From the NCBI GenBank assembly GCA_946902875.1, contig OX336345.1, positions 10,199,395-10,263,394 of the forward strand: DNA of 64,000 nt. Direction: 5' to 3'. Made by a program: the position numbers and the translations under genes. This DNA is from Nematopogon swammerdamellus. Taxonomy: Eukaryota > Arthropoda > Insecta > Lepidoptera > Adelidae. Positions within the stretch are counted from its first letter, which is position 1. Every line of letters starts with the position of its first letter. The notes under the pieces were generated by a model, which saw nothing but the letters and a program-made list of their open reading frames with translations, did no database searches and was not told the DNA's origin. Shown in pieces: positions 1-10,450 of this stretch.

Positions 1-215
1 CTTTAATTGAAGTGCGGTGGTACCAATACGGACGAATTAAACCCTACCAACTAGTAATCTAAAGTAAGAAACATACCTATGTAATTTTACGTATAATCCG
101 AACCACGCCCAATCTCAATCGGCGAGAGTTCCCACATTCAAGTTGTGACCGGGCCCGGGTGTGCTTAATTTTTTTATAGTATATCGATCCATTGAAGCAC
201 CGAGCGGCCGACGTT
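1..215 (-). mobile_element. Chimeric 5S/tRNA-headed SINE, cut by the window edge
   Basis: Read on the minus strand, this begins near position 215 with a degenerate tRNA-like head. It continues into a 5S rRNA-like core (TTAAGCACACCCGGGCCCGG then GTCACAACTTGAATGTGGG), a B-box-like GTGGTTCGGATTA and the shared SINE body (TTGGTAGGGTTTAA, TTGGTACCACCGCAC). The 3' body and tail lie beyond position 1. It is more diverged than the copies at 46.6 and 53.7 kb. Confidence 0.75.
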
Positions 216-916
216 GACAAGTGTTGAAGTTGAAAAGTTGTTAAAACAAAATACATTAACGTGAAAGAAATCACTGCCAACATGACTGCCAACGATACTC
301 CCCCATTTGCTCACCATTGTCCTCTTTCTTTCTCTCTATACTATTTCTGTATATATGAATGTTTCTATTGTTTTCAGTGTGTTTTTGTCTTGTATTGCTG
401 TTGTGTTATTGTTTTTAATAAAGTATTTCTATTCTATTCTTATTTCCATTCTATTCCGACGCACGAATATAAGCGTCAGTGATCCTCTCGCTAGAGCTAG
501 CTCCGTCGTTGTCGCAGCTACAACAACATAAACCGCTGGGTCAATATGCCCTCGACTAAACTTACAAGGCGCAGAAGTCATACAGCAGGTGGTCAGTCGA
601 ATACAACTCGTATTCGTAATGTTGCTATTATAATATGCCTGAACGATGTTGTCGGCCAGTAATTAAGCACAACAGAGGCTGATTACTCACGTGAGTCCGA
701 GGAAATCCCTCTATTAATTTCCCTGACGGGCTACATGCCTGCGTCCGCGCCGCTGCCGCCGCCCCGCCGCGCCCCGTGCTCTCCCCGCGCCCTTGTGCAG
801 ACTTCACGCATCTTAGCATAGTTCTAAATATTTAAAAGTTTTCAGTGATTATTTATTTATTTTGGAAGTATGACTTGCATTGTAATACTCTCCATATGTA
901 TACATATATTTTACAA
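216..916. other. Unassigned non-coding stretch
   Basis: No gene or repeat is recognised. The part from 240 to 480 is AT-rich. A C-rich CpG patch lies at about 742-793 and is flanked again by AT-rich sequence. Confidence 0.5.
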
Positions 917-1056
917 CCAGCATTAAACAATTCACAGATTTCGTGCCTTACACGACTATCGAGCACATTGAAAATGAATCTACGGAATTCGAAAAAATAT
1001 TGTCGCTGAGCGACACGACAAAGTCGGGATAAGGAAAAGGTTAGTTGGGTTATGAT

Positions 1057-1880
1057 GATGGAGCCGGAAGGAAGCCATAGGAACTCCTAAACTACACATA
1101 ATAAGCCCATCGTGTTTGGGCTCGTTGGATTTGTCTTCGCAAGTACTCTTGTCATATGTTATTTCCAGGGTCCTGATGATGGAGCCGGAAGGAAGCCATA
1201 GGAACTCCTAAACTACACATGATAAATCCACCATATTTGGGCGCGTTGGATATAGGAATATAGGATAGGTAAGAAGATGCGTCGCTACGCGACGCATCTT
1301 CTAACCTAACCTATTTTCTTATCTTCTATATCCTTATATTATATTTTTATATTTGATATTTATTAATTTGTTACTTTAGTTAGACGTAATGTCAAGCTTA
1401 TCTCTTTTTCTGTCTAAATTTTAGTTTACATTTTTTAAGCTGCTTGTGTTTTTGAAAAATACTAAAAAATATAGAAATGTAATATTTTATTTTTATTTTG
1501 TTGAATTAATTTTCAATGCGACGCATCTTCTAACCTAACCTATATTCCTATATTCCTATATCCAACGAGCCCAAATATGGTGGATTTATCATGTGTAGTT
1601 TAGGAGTTCCTATGGCTTCCTTCCGGCTCCATCATCAGGACCCTGGAAATAACATATGACTAGAGTACTTGCGAAGACATATCCAACGAGCCCAAATACG
1701 GTCGATTTATCATTTGTGGTTTAGGAGTTCCTATGGCTTCATTCCGGCTCCATCATTAGGACCCTGGACATCATATATGACAAGAGTACTTGCGAAGACA
1801 AATCCAACGAGCCCAAACACGATGGGCTTATCATGTGTAGTTTAGGAGTTCCTATGGCTTCCTTTCGGCCCCATCATCAG
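1057..1880. repeat. Inverted tandem units of about 126 bp in element X
   Basis: The unit contains GATGATGGAGCCGGAAGGAA, AGCCATAGGAACTCCTAAAC, TACACATGATAAATC and GGGCTCGTTGGAT. About 1.5 units lie in plus orientation at 1057-1255. About 2.5 units lie in minus orientation at 1555-1880, so the two arms are unequal. The core of the unit also occurs inside the composite elements near 4290-4370 and 14590-14670. Confidence 0.85.
1271..1301. repeat. Short perfect hairpin in element X
   Basis: Two 14-base arms (AGAAGATGCGTCGC and its reverse complement) are separated by TAC. The hairpin sits at the inner end of the left arm of element X. The same GATGCGTCGC motif marks the matching place in copy 2, near 41562. 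Confidence 0.9.
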
Positions 1881-2565
1881 ACCCCAACTAACCTTTTCCT
1901 TATTCCGACTTTCTCGTGTCGCTCAGCGACAATATTTTTTCGAATTCCGTAGATTCATTTGCAATGTGCTCGATAGTCGTGTGAGGCACGAAATCTGTGA
2001 ATTTCTTTTTTCAGAAAGGTTGAGCTACAGGGCAAACCCTTAACCCGATCGTCTTTGTTTTAGGCTCAAATAGTAGCTGACTAAACTGTCCAGAGGAATT
2101 TTTCTTAAATTTTTGATATCATTCTTCGTTTCCAAAATATCGAGCGCCAAATTAAAAAAATCCGATTTGTTTTTTTTTTTCACTATTTCGGCCATAACTT
2201 TTTTCGTTTTTTACTTTATCGAATAATTATTTTTGCACCTTATAGCTCTCATGAATACGCGTCCTTTGAGCCTTTTTTGAATATCATATCTTCACAACTC
2301 TCCGAGATATAAGGGGATCGCACTTTTTCGTGAAATCGGGGCCTATACTGAAACGAAGCAAAAGACATTTTCAATGTAAAAAAAAAAGAAATCAACATCA
2401 ATATAACAATAGAATTTTTTTTTTTATTCCTGTAAACGTGTAAATCTTTATTAGACAAAGAAAAATTTAATTAAACTAGAAAAATTACATCATATCATTA
2501 AACTATTACTCAATATAATTTCACCAACTATATTTATTGAAGGAGGAGATAAAATTATTTGAAGA

Positions 2566-2939
2566 AAAAAAAAAAAGTTTTAAAAAACATAAAACCGACT
2601 TCCTAAAAAAAGTAAAACTAAAAAACTATTTAAAATAAAAATATAAAAACCGCCTTCAAAAATATATGAAATAAAAACCTAAAAAAAAACGAACCCTAGA
2701 GTTGAAGGCGGTGCTAAAAAGGCTACACAAATCACAAAGGATATTATCATCCACTCATGTTTTCTTTCATGCATCATTTTTGCTTGCTTTAGCACCGCCT
2801 TCAACTCTAGGGTTCGTTTTTTTTTTAGGTTTTTATTTCATATATTTTTGAAGGCGGTTTTTATATTTTTATTTTAAATAGTTTTTTAGTTTTACTTTTT
2901 TTAGGAAGTCGGTTTTATGTTTTTTAAAACTTTTTTTTT
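2566..2939. repeat. Near-perfect 152-bp inverted-arm hairpin
   Basis: The left arm (2566-2718) and right arm (2788-2939) are reverse complements with very few differences, and a spacer of about 69 bases separates them. The arms include CCGACTTCCT, ACCGCCTTCAA and ACGAACCCTAGAGTTGAAGG. A transcript would fold into a long double-stranded hairpin. It recurs at 13227-13600. Confidence 0.9.
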
Positions 2940-2982
2940 ATTTCACAGTTTTTTTTAGTAATTTTTTGCTATTAATGTACTC

Positions 2983-3019
2983 GGCGGAATCGCTCGGCCT
3001 TCGGCCTCGCGATTCCGCC
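2983..3019. repeat. GC-rich hairpin
   Basis: Perfect arms GGCGGAATCGC and GCGATTCCGCC surround a 15-base loop that carries CGGCCTTCGGCC. The loop motif is the same one that marks the 68-bp array at 7.8-10.4 kb. The hairpin is repeated in the second composite copy near 13645-13680. Confidence 0.85.
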
Positions 3020-3065
3020 TCGCTTTCCAATCCGATCTTGACCCAATTAAAATAGGACCACGTCA

Positions 3066-3425
3066 GCTTCGATAGCTCAGTGGTGCAGACAGTCAACTGT
3101 CGCTATTGAATGTTAAGCAACGCTGGGTGTGGTCAGTACTTGGATGGGTGACCGCTGACCGTTGGAGGCTGACCGAGGTTCGAATTCCTCGTAAAACTGT
3201 AAGTCCCTTCCCTCCTAATCTTACTTGGTGGTAGGGTTTAACCTGCCCGGGTTGGTACCACCGCACTGAATTAAACGTCGGTCGAAACGGCTATGTAAAT
3301 AGTTTGTGTTTTCACAAATCAAATCTCATCAAAGGGGGAAGCACTGACATGGCTCTTAGTTTACCCGGTGTTATGGGCTGACATCACGGACGTTGTAGGT
3401 GATGTTGCAGAACTTAGTAGAATGG
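3066..3425 (+). mobile_element. Chimeric 5S/tRNA-headed SINE inside the composite element
   Basis: The head runs from TAGCTCAGTGGTGCAGA (tRNA A-box type) through AAGCAACGCTGGGTGTGGTC and AGTACTTGGATGGGTGACCG (5S rRNA internal control region type) to GAGGTTCGAATTCCTC (tRNA B-box/T-arm type). The body follows: GGTGGTAGGGTTTAACC, GGTTGGTACCACCGCAC and GGGCTGACATCACGGACG. There is no poly-A tail here; the body runs directly into the tandem array at 3411. Confidence 0.8.
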
Positions 3426-3968
3426 ACAGACATAAACGTGTAACGGAACCCTACTTTTATTATAAAATAACCGTCGGAGGACCTTGGTTGAAAATTGAGA
3501 AAATTAGTAGAACGAACAGACATACATTTGTTACGGAACCCTACTTTTATTATAAATAACCGTCGGAGGGCCTTGGTTGAAAATTGTAAAATTTTGTAGA
3601 ACGGACAGACATACATTTGTTACGGAACCCTACATTCATTTTGAAATAAATGTTAAATTTTGTAGAACGGACAGACATGCATTTGTTACGGAACCCTACA
3701 TTCATCTTGCAGAACTTAGTAGAATGGACAGACATAAACGTGTTACGGAACCCTACTTTTATTATAAAATAACCGTCGGAGGACCTTGGTTGAAAATTGT
3801 AAAATTTAGTAGAACGGATAGACATGCATTTGTTACGGAACCCTACATTAATTTTGAAATAAATGTTAAATTTAGTAGAAAAGACAGACATGCATTTGTT
3901 ACGGAACCCTTCATTCATTTTGCAGAACTTAGTAGAATGGACAGACATAAACGTGCTACCGAACCCTA
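3411..3968 (+). repeat. Tandem array, about 8 submotifs
   Basis: The submotif reads roughly TTAGTAGAACGGACAGACAT followed by GCATTTGTTACGGAACCCTA. It recurs near 3413, 3503, 3594, 3659, 3715, 3805, 3872 and 3928, with spacers of two kinds (TTTTATTATAAAATAACC and TTCATTTTGAAATAAATG types). Open frames across the array translate the repeat and should not be taken as a protein. The second composite copy has only three submotifs. Confidence 0.9.
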
Positions 3969-5135
3969 CTTAACAGTTGCACTCCGGCAGTGCCGGCAGA
4001 TCCCGTGCCACTCTAACTTAACCCTTAATGCAATGACTTAAGGTTTCATTTTAAAAATGACGCTGACGCGATGTCGCGAATTATACATTTTTTACCCACC
4101 TAAAAAAGTGCCAAGCGCCGCTAAAGAAGTTTTCACTTCAACAACCTCAGGGTTATCCCCTTTCAAATAAAAAAAAAAGAATTTTCAAAATCGGCCCACA
4201 ATTGACGGAGTAATCGCGTAACAAACATGCAAAAAAAGAAAACATACCGTCGTTGAGAATCTCTTAGGTCTAAAGTAAATTGCTCGTGAAGACAAATGCA
4301 ACGAGCCCAAACACGATGGGTTTATCATGTGTAGTTTAGGAGTTCCTATGGCCACCTTCTGTCTCCATCATCAGACCAGCTCGATGGTACTCGTACCCAA
4401 ATAGTTTGAATTACGTCGCCGACGTAATACAAACTCTTTGCTCGTACCATAATAAATTAAGCGCACCTGGCCGGTCGGAAAAGATAAAAAATTTCAAATT
4501 TAGAATATTCATGAAACAAGGGTCCGAATATGTATCACTAGTATATCGATTCATGTATTTCAACAGGACAGAGAAAATTTCAAAATATTAAGTATTTAAT
4601 ACTTTTTAGTTCTTTTTTTTTTTGTTTTTTGGAAATCGGTTTAATATTTTTTAAAACAGTTTTTATTTCATTCTTTTTAGTAATATTACATAAAAAAGAA
4701 TAATCGAAATCGAATAATCGAAATCGATTGAAGTGGTACAGAATTATTCGCCATATGTGTCAGACTGCAAATTGCTGAATAAGTCCACATCACAAAAGTT
4801 TTGCTGAAGGTAACCACACACCATACTAATTTATCAAACTAAAAATTGCCGAATACGACCACATCACAAGTTTTGCTGAAGGTAACCACACACTATAGTA
4901 TTATGCTGATTTTACGAAAACCACTCAACCAATTTCGATAAAATTGAAATGGGACCACCTCGGAAGTATGACCTAACTAACAAAAAAAGAATTTTCTAAA
5001 TCGGCCCTCAATTGACGGAGAAATCGCGTAACAAACATACAAAAAAATAAAAAAAATAAAAATAAAAAAAAAAATAAAAAAAAACATACAGACGAACTGA
5101 GAACCTCCTCCTTTTTTGGAAGTCGGTTAATAATA

Positions 5136-5518
5136 CAAATCACCAGAAACAGAAAGCTATATTGTAACGCATTCGAAAATAGTAAAAGTAAATTAGTTTA
5201 ACTACATGTATAGAATACTTATTTAACGTATGTAACTGACATAATATAATTTGTAATTTACTTATATTTATATTATTGTACATAGTTGTTTATTTTAAAT
5301 AAAGATCTAAAACATAAAAAAAATACAAAATAAAACATTGTAATGTTATGTGAATCTTTGAACATTTCAGCTTAAATTCTGGGCACCCGCGTCACCCAAT
5401 ATTTCACCGAAACCGTTCGGTTTGATGACATTTTTATTTTGGTACGCATTATAACATAAATGTGGGATGGTTACATGGTAGGAATATAATATATGTTCCT
5501 GTCAGATACTATGAACAA
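5136..5518. other. AT-rich unassigned stretch
   Basis: AT-rich sequence with a polyadenylation-like AATAAAG near 5298. No coding signal or recognised repeat. Confidence 0.5.
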
Positions 5519-5724
5519 TTTTTTTTACAGTGACACGGTTGTCTACATCACCTACAACAGCCTTGATGTCAGCCCATAACACCGGGTGACCTAGGTGCCA
5601 TGTCAGTGCGTGCTTCCCTTCATTTCATGTCGGCTACACTGAACTGGACGGAAAACAAGAACTATTTACATAGCCATTTCGACCGACGTTTCATTCAATG
5701 CGGGTACCAACCAGCCCAATTTAG
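5519..5724 (-). mobile_element. SINE body with oligo-A tail
   Basis: On the minus strand this carries GGTTGGTACCCGCATTGAAT, AAACGTCGGTCGAAATGGC, GGAAGCACGCACTGACATGG, GGGCTGACATCAAGG and a terminal A-run. This is the body and tail of the chimeric SINE without its 5S/tRNA head, so it is 5'-truncated. Confidence 0.8.
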
Positions 5725-5879
5725 ATAAATCCCAGTCGTCAGTCGAAATTTGGCGGAAGTAATTTTTCCGTTCATACAATACATTCGTACATATATCGGT
5801 GTAATCAATAATCATACGATTTCTAGGATCACATTAATGATTTCGCCCCATAAGATTACACGTTGAACCGCGCCAATTT

Positions 5880-6316
5880 ATTTAAGACGAGACGGAAGTT
5901 AACTTTCTTCATACAAAATCGACTTTCGGCATTTATGTTTTCTAGCCCCCTAAACCATATCCGATTTTTATAATTTTTGTCTCTATCTTAAGGGCAGTCC
6001 AATCTACGTTCCTGTCATTTTTTTATTTAGATAAAATATACTTACAGCACCGCAGCTAAAAATTTGTATTTCGACTTAAAAATTAACTTTTTATTGTTTT
6101 ATGTCATTCATCAATTTTAATTCATAAGTTCATTAAGCTTTATTGAGTCATCACTTTAGATATTCAAAAAAAGACAGGAACGTAGATTCGACTGTTCTTA
6201 TTACAACAACAAAATAATTGTAAAAATCGAATAAGGTTTAGGGGGAAAAAGTAAAAAACCTAATTGCCGAGAGACGATTTTGTATGGAGAAAGTTAACTT
6301 CCGTCACGTCTTAAAT
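5880..6316. mobile_element. MITE with terminal inverted repeats of about 130 bp
   Basis: The left end ATTTAAGACGAGACGGAAGT is matched by ACTTCCGTCACGTCTTAAAT at the right end. Complementarity, with gaps, extends inward past TACAAAATCG to AATCTACGTTCCTGTC / GACAGGAACGTAGATT. The centre is AT-rich and carries no open frame. It is non-autonomous and its superfamily is not assigned. Confidence 0.8.
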
Positions 6317-6645
6317 GGCAGTGATAGTTTATTTAGTCCAGGAGAAGCCGCGCACAGCGCCACCGCCGTTTTCCTAATTTGTGCTTCTGGTAACCACATT
6401 TGGTACTAGCCGCCAGCATATGTCACCAGCGGGTAACTATTATTTAGATCTGTGCCAGCGGTCTCTCCGCCCGGCATCCCACAGCTCCCACCCACAGCTA
6501 TCCAGATACTTGAACAGGATGTATTATTTCTATCTGAATACTACCTACCATCGGAATTATGTAAAGATTCATTTCGTTATAATGTTTTCATGAAACCTGA
6601 AATCGTCACATGAAAACCCACAAAAAAGTATATTTATTTTAAAAA
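6317..6645. other. Unassigned spacer
   Basis: I see no gene or repeat between the MITE and the Helitron-like element. Confidence 0.45.
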
Positions 6646-6680
6646 TCCATACTAATATTATAAATTCGAAAGTAACTCTG

Positions 6681-6708
6681 TTGTCTGTCTGTCTGTCTGT
6701 CTGTCTGT
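6681..6708 (+). repeat. (GTCT)n microsatellite
   Basis: An uninterrupted run of GTCT units close to the 5' end of the Helitron-like element, where lepidopteran elements of this type commonly carry one. Confidence 0.9.
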
Positions 6709-6744
6709 TACCTTTTCACGCCGAAACCGCTGAACAGATTTCGA

Positions 6745-7750
6745 TAAAATATTGCATGGAGATTAATTGCATCCTGAGGAAGGACATAGGCTACCTTTTG
6801 TCCCAAAAAACAACCCTTAAGGGGTTGAAATAGGGGATGAAAGTTTGTATGGGGAATCCAGAATTTCTCAAGTTAGAGATATGAAAATTCATATTTAGGC
6901 TTTTGATATGAAATAAAGAATTACGGGTTTCAGCGTTTTTGCTAAATCAACCCTTAAATTAAAATAGGGGATGATTTCAAAATTATATTTTAGGATTTTA
7001 TAAAATTTAGTACGGAGATGAATTGCATCCTGAGGAAGGATATAGGCTACCTTTTGTCTCAAAAAACAACCCTTAAGGGGGTGAAATAGGGGATGAAACA
7101 TTGTATGGGGAATCCAGCATTTCTCAAGTTAGAGATATGAAAATTCATATTTAGGCTTTTGGTATGAAATAAAAAGTTACGTGTTTCAGCGTTTTTGCTA
7201 AATCAACCCTTAAATTAAAATAGGGGATGATTTCAAAATTATATTTAAGAATTTTATAAAATTTCGTACAGAGATGAATTGCATCCTGAGGAAGGACATA
7301 GGCTACCTTTTGACTCAAAAACAACCCTTAAGGGGGTGAAATAGTGGATGAAAGTTTATATGCGGAATCCAGCATTCTCAAGTTAGGGATATGACAATTC
7401 ATATTTAGGGTTTTGGCATGAAATAAAGAATTACGTGTTTCAGCGTTTTTGCTAAATCAACTCTTAAATTAAAATTGGGGGTGATTTCAAAATTATATTA
7501 AAGGATTTTATAAAATTTTGTACGGAGATGAATTGCATCCTGAGGTAGGACATAGGCTACCTTTTGTCTCAAAAAACAACCCCTAAGGGGGTGATTCGGG
7601 GGGGGGGGGGGGGTGAAAGTTTGTATAGGAGTATCGGTTTTTTTAAAGGTAGGAACTTGAAAATCATAATTCTAGCTACTCATCATAAATACATAATTGT
7701 TTCAGGGATTTACCATTTAAAGGGGGGGGGGGGGGGGGGTAATTTGGGGT
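6745..7750 (+). repeat. Tandem repeat of about 255 bp, just under 4 copies
   Basis: The marker GCATCCTGAGGAAGGACATA recurs at 6769, 7025, 7281 and 7535, a period of 254-256 bases. Each unit also holds AACAACCCTTAAGGGG, GGGGATGAAAGTTTGTATG and TTTCAGCGTTTTTGCTAAAT. The last copy decays into poly-G. Confidence 0.9.
7598..7739 (+). repeat. Two poly-G runs
   Basis: Runs of 16 G (7598-7613) and 18 G (7722-7739) replace the GGGG tracts that follow AACCCTTAAGG and its equivalents in the earlier 255-bp units. They look like slippage expansions in the last unit of the array. Their exact lengths are prone to sequencing error. Confidence 0.85.
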
Positions 7751-7789
7751 GACAGTGGCCTTGCCCTTAGTTATGTTCTTTCGTTACTT

Positions 7790-10450
7790 AGTTACTTACT
7801 TTTTCGAGAACGTTTGTCGTCTTCCTGAACGCAGCTCGGCCTTCGACCTCGCCCTTAATTACTTACTTTCTTAGAGATGGTTTATTGTATTCCAGAAAGC
7901 CTCGCCGTTAGTTACTTACTTTATTTAAAAGGTTTATCGTTTACCTAAACGCAGCTCGGCCTTCGGCCTCGCCCATAGTTACTTACTTTAATCGAGAAGG
8001 TTTTTCCTCTTCCTGAACGCAGCTCGGCCTTCGGCCTCACCCATAGTTTATACTTACTTTCACCGAGAAGGTTTATAGTATTCCTGAAAGCAGCTTGGCC
8101 TTCGGCCTCGCCCTCAGTTACTTACTTTCTTCGAGAAGGTTTATAGTCTTCCTGAACGCAGCTCGGCCTTCGGCCTCGCCCTCAGTTACTTACTTTCTTC
8201 GAGAAGGTTTATCCTCTTCCTGAACGCAGCTCGGCCTTCGGCTTCGCCCGTAGTTACTTACTGTCTATGAGAATTTTTATCGTCTTCCTGAACGCAGCTC
8301 GGCCTTCGGCCTCGCCCTCAGTTGCTTACTTTCTTCGAGAAGGTTTATGGTCTTCCCGAACGTAGCTCGGCCTTCGGCCTCGCCCTTAATTACTTACTTT
8401 CTTAGATAAGGTTTATCGTTTTCCTGAACGCAGCTCGGCCTTCGGCCACGCCTTTAGTTACTTACTGTCTTCGAGAAGGTTTATCGTCTTCCTGAACGCA
8501 GCTCGGCCTTCGGCCTCGCCTTTTGTTACTTACTTTCTTCGAGCAGGTTTATAATCTTCCTGAACGCAGCTCGGCCTTCGGCCTCGCCCTCAGTAACTTA
8601 CTGTCTTCGAGAAGGTGTATGGTCTTCATGAACGTAGCTCGGCCTTCGGCCTCGCCCTTAGTTACTTACATTCATCGATAAGGTTTATAGTCTTCCTGAA
8701 CGCAGCTCGACCTTCGGCCTCGCCATCAGTTACTTACTGTCTTCGAGAAGGTTTATGGTCTTCCTGAACGCAGCTCGGCCTTCGGCCTCGCTCTTAGTTA
8801 CTTACTTTCATTGATAAGGTTTATAGTCTTCCTGAACGCAGCTCGGCCCTCGGCCTCGCCCTTAGTTACTTACTTTCATCGATGTGGTTTATAGTCTTCC
8901 TAAACGCAGCTCGGCCTTCGGCCTCCCCTTAGTTACTTACTTTCTTCGAGAAGGTTTATAGTCTTCCTGAACGCAGCTCGGCCTTCGGCCTCGCCCTCAG
9001 TTACTTACTGTCTTCGAGAAGGTTTATGGTCTTCCTGAACGCAGCTCGGCCTTCGGCCTCGCCCTTAGTCACTTACTTTCATCGATAAGGTTTATAGTCT
9101 TTCTGAACGCAGCTCGGCCTTCGGATTCGCCCTTAGTTACTTACTTTCAGCGGTAAGATTTATAGTCTTCCTGAACGCAGCTCGGCCTTCGGCCTCGCCC
9201 TCAGTTACTTACTGTCTTCGAGAAGGTTTATGGTCTTCCTGAACGTAGCTCGGCCTTCGGCCTCGCCCTTAGTTACTTACTTTCATCGATAAGGTTTATA
9301 GTCTTCCTAAACGCAGCTCGGCCTTCGGCCTCGCCCTTAGTTACTTACTTCCTTCGATAAGGTTTATAGTCTTCCTGAACGCAGCTCGGCCTTCGGCCTC
9401 GCCCTCAGTTACTTACTGTCTTCGAGAAGGTTTATGGTCTTCCTGAACGCAGCTCGGCCTTCGGCCTCGCCCTTAGTTACTTACTTTCATCGATATGGTT
9501 TATAGTCTTCCTGAACGCAGCTCAGCCTTCGGCCTCGCCCTTAGTTACTTACTTTCATCGATAAGGTTTATAGTCTTCCTGAACGATGCTCGGCCTTCGG
9601 CCTCGCCCTTAGTTACTTACTTTCTTCGAGAAGGTTTATAGTCTTTGTGAACGCAGCTCGACCTTCGGTCTCGCCCATAGTTTCTTACTATGTTCGAGAA
9701 GGTTTATGGTTTTCCTTAACGTAGCTCGGCCTCCGGCCTCGCCCTCAGTTGCTTACTTTCTTCGAGAAGGTTTATGGTCTTCCTGAACGCAGCTTGGCCT
9801 TCGGCCTCGCCCTTTGTTACTTGCTTTCATCGATAAGGTTTATAGTTTTCCTGAACGAAGCTCGGCCTGTGGCCTCGCCCTTAGTTACTTACTTTCTTCG
9901 AGAAGGTTTATAGTCTTCCTGAACGCAGCTCGACCTTCGGCCTCGCCCTTAGTTTCGTACTATGTTCGAGAAGGTTTATGGTTTTCCTGAACGCAGCTCG
10001 GCCTTCGGCCTCGCCCTTAGTTACTTACTTTCTTCGAGAAGGTTTATAGTCTTTTTGAAGGCAGCTCAGCCTTCGGCCTCGCCCTCGGTTGCTTACTTTC
10101 TTCGAGAAGGTTTATGGTCTTCCTGAATGTAGCTCGGGCTTCGTCCTCGCCCTTAATTACTTACTTTCTTAGATAAGGTTTGTCGTCTTCCTGAACGCAG
10201 CTCGGCCTTCGGCCTCGCCCTTAGTTACTTATTGTCTTCGAGAAGGTTTATGGTCTTCCTGAACGCAGCTCGGCCTTCGGCCTCGCCCTTAATTACTTAC
10301 TTTCTTAGAGATAGTTTATCGTCTTCCTGAACGCAGCTCGGCCTTCGGCCTCGCCCTCAGTTACTTACTTTCTTGGAGATGGTTTATCGACTTCCTGAAC
10401 GCAGCTTGGTCTTCGGCCTCGCCCATAGTTACTTACTATCTTCTTTGAAA
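7790..10450 (+). repeat. 68-bp tandem array, about 39 monomers
   Basis: The consensus monomer runs GAACGCAGCTCGGCCTTCGG, CCTCGCCCTTAGTTACTTAC, TTTCTTCGAGAAGGTTTATA, GTCTTCCT. I count about 39 copies, with one shortened near 7890. Monomers fall into subtypes: A (CTGTCTTCGAG...TATGG) and B (TTTCATCGATAAGG...TATAG). Between 8.7 and 9.6 kb they follow an A-B-B order. The element's 3' terminus follows directly after the array. Confidence 0.95.

Larger units (their letters stand above)
917..2378 (-). mobile_element. Foldback element X, copy 1
   Basis: This element is shared, in the opposite orientation, with 40718-41950. It holds long inverted arms. The left arm starts near TTCACAGATTTCGTGCC (931) and its reverse complement ends near GGCACGAAATCTGTGAA (about 2000). 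The arms carry tandem units and surround an AT-rich centre (1310-1530). Beyond the right arm a 370-base extension also occurs in copy 2. No transposase is visible, so this is a non-autonomous element; the superfamily is not assigned. Confidence 0.75.
2566..5135 (+). mobile_element. Composite foldback element, copy 1
   Basis: The element opens with AAACCGACTTCCTAAAAAAA and closes with CTTTTTTGGAAGTCGGTTAA, a short terminal inverted repeat. In order it contains a 152-bp inverted-arm hairpin (2566-2939), a GC-rich hairpin (2983-3019), a SINE head and body (3066-3410), a tandem array (3411-3968), and an AT-rich 3' part with two diverged direct repeats built on AATTGACGGAG (about 4178-4255 and 4985-5060). 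Copy 2 at 13227-15396 has the same order but a shorter array. No transposase is present. Ends of this type (GGAGGAGGTTCTCAATTCG on the other strand) are abundant in lepidopteran genomes from my recall; superfamily unassigned. Confidence 0.8.

Noticed and set aside
1302..1316. Telomere-like CCTAA repeats
   Set aside because: Only about two units occur, inside element X; they match the element's other copy rather than a telomere array.
3368..4041. Open frames with repeated MDRHKRVTEPYFYYK-like peptides on both strands
   Set aside because: They translate the tandem submotif at 3411-3968. Both strands are open because the unit lengths keep frame. No domain, start context or splice signal supports a gene.
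7790..10450. Regular repeats resembling a CRISPR array
   Set aside because: Monomers are head-to-tail with no unique spacers, the context is a eukaryotic transposon, and there are no cas genes.
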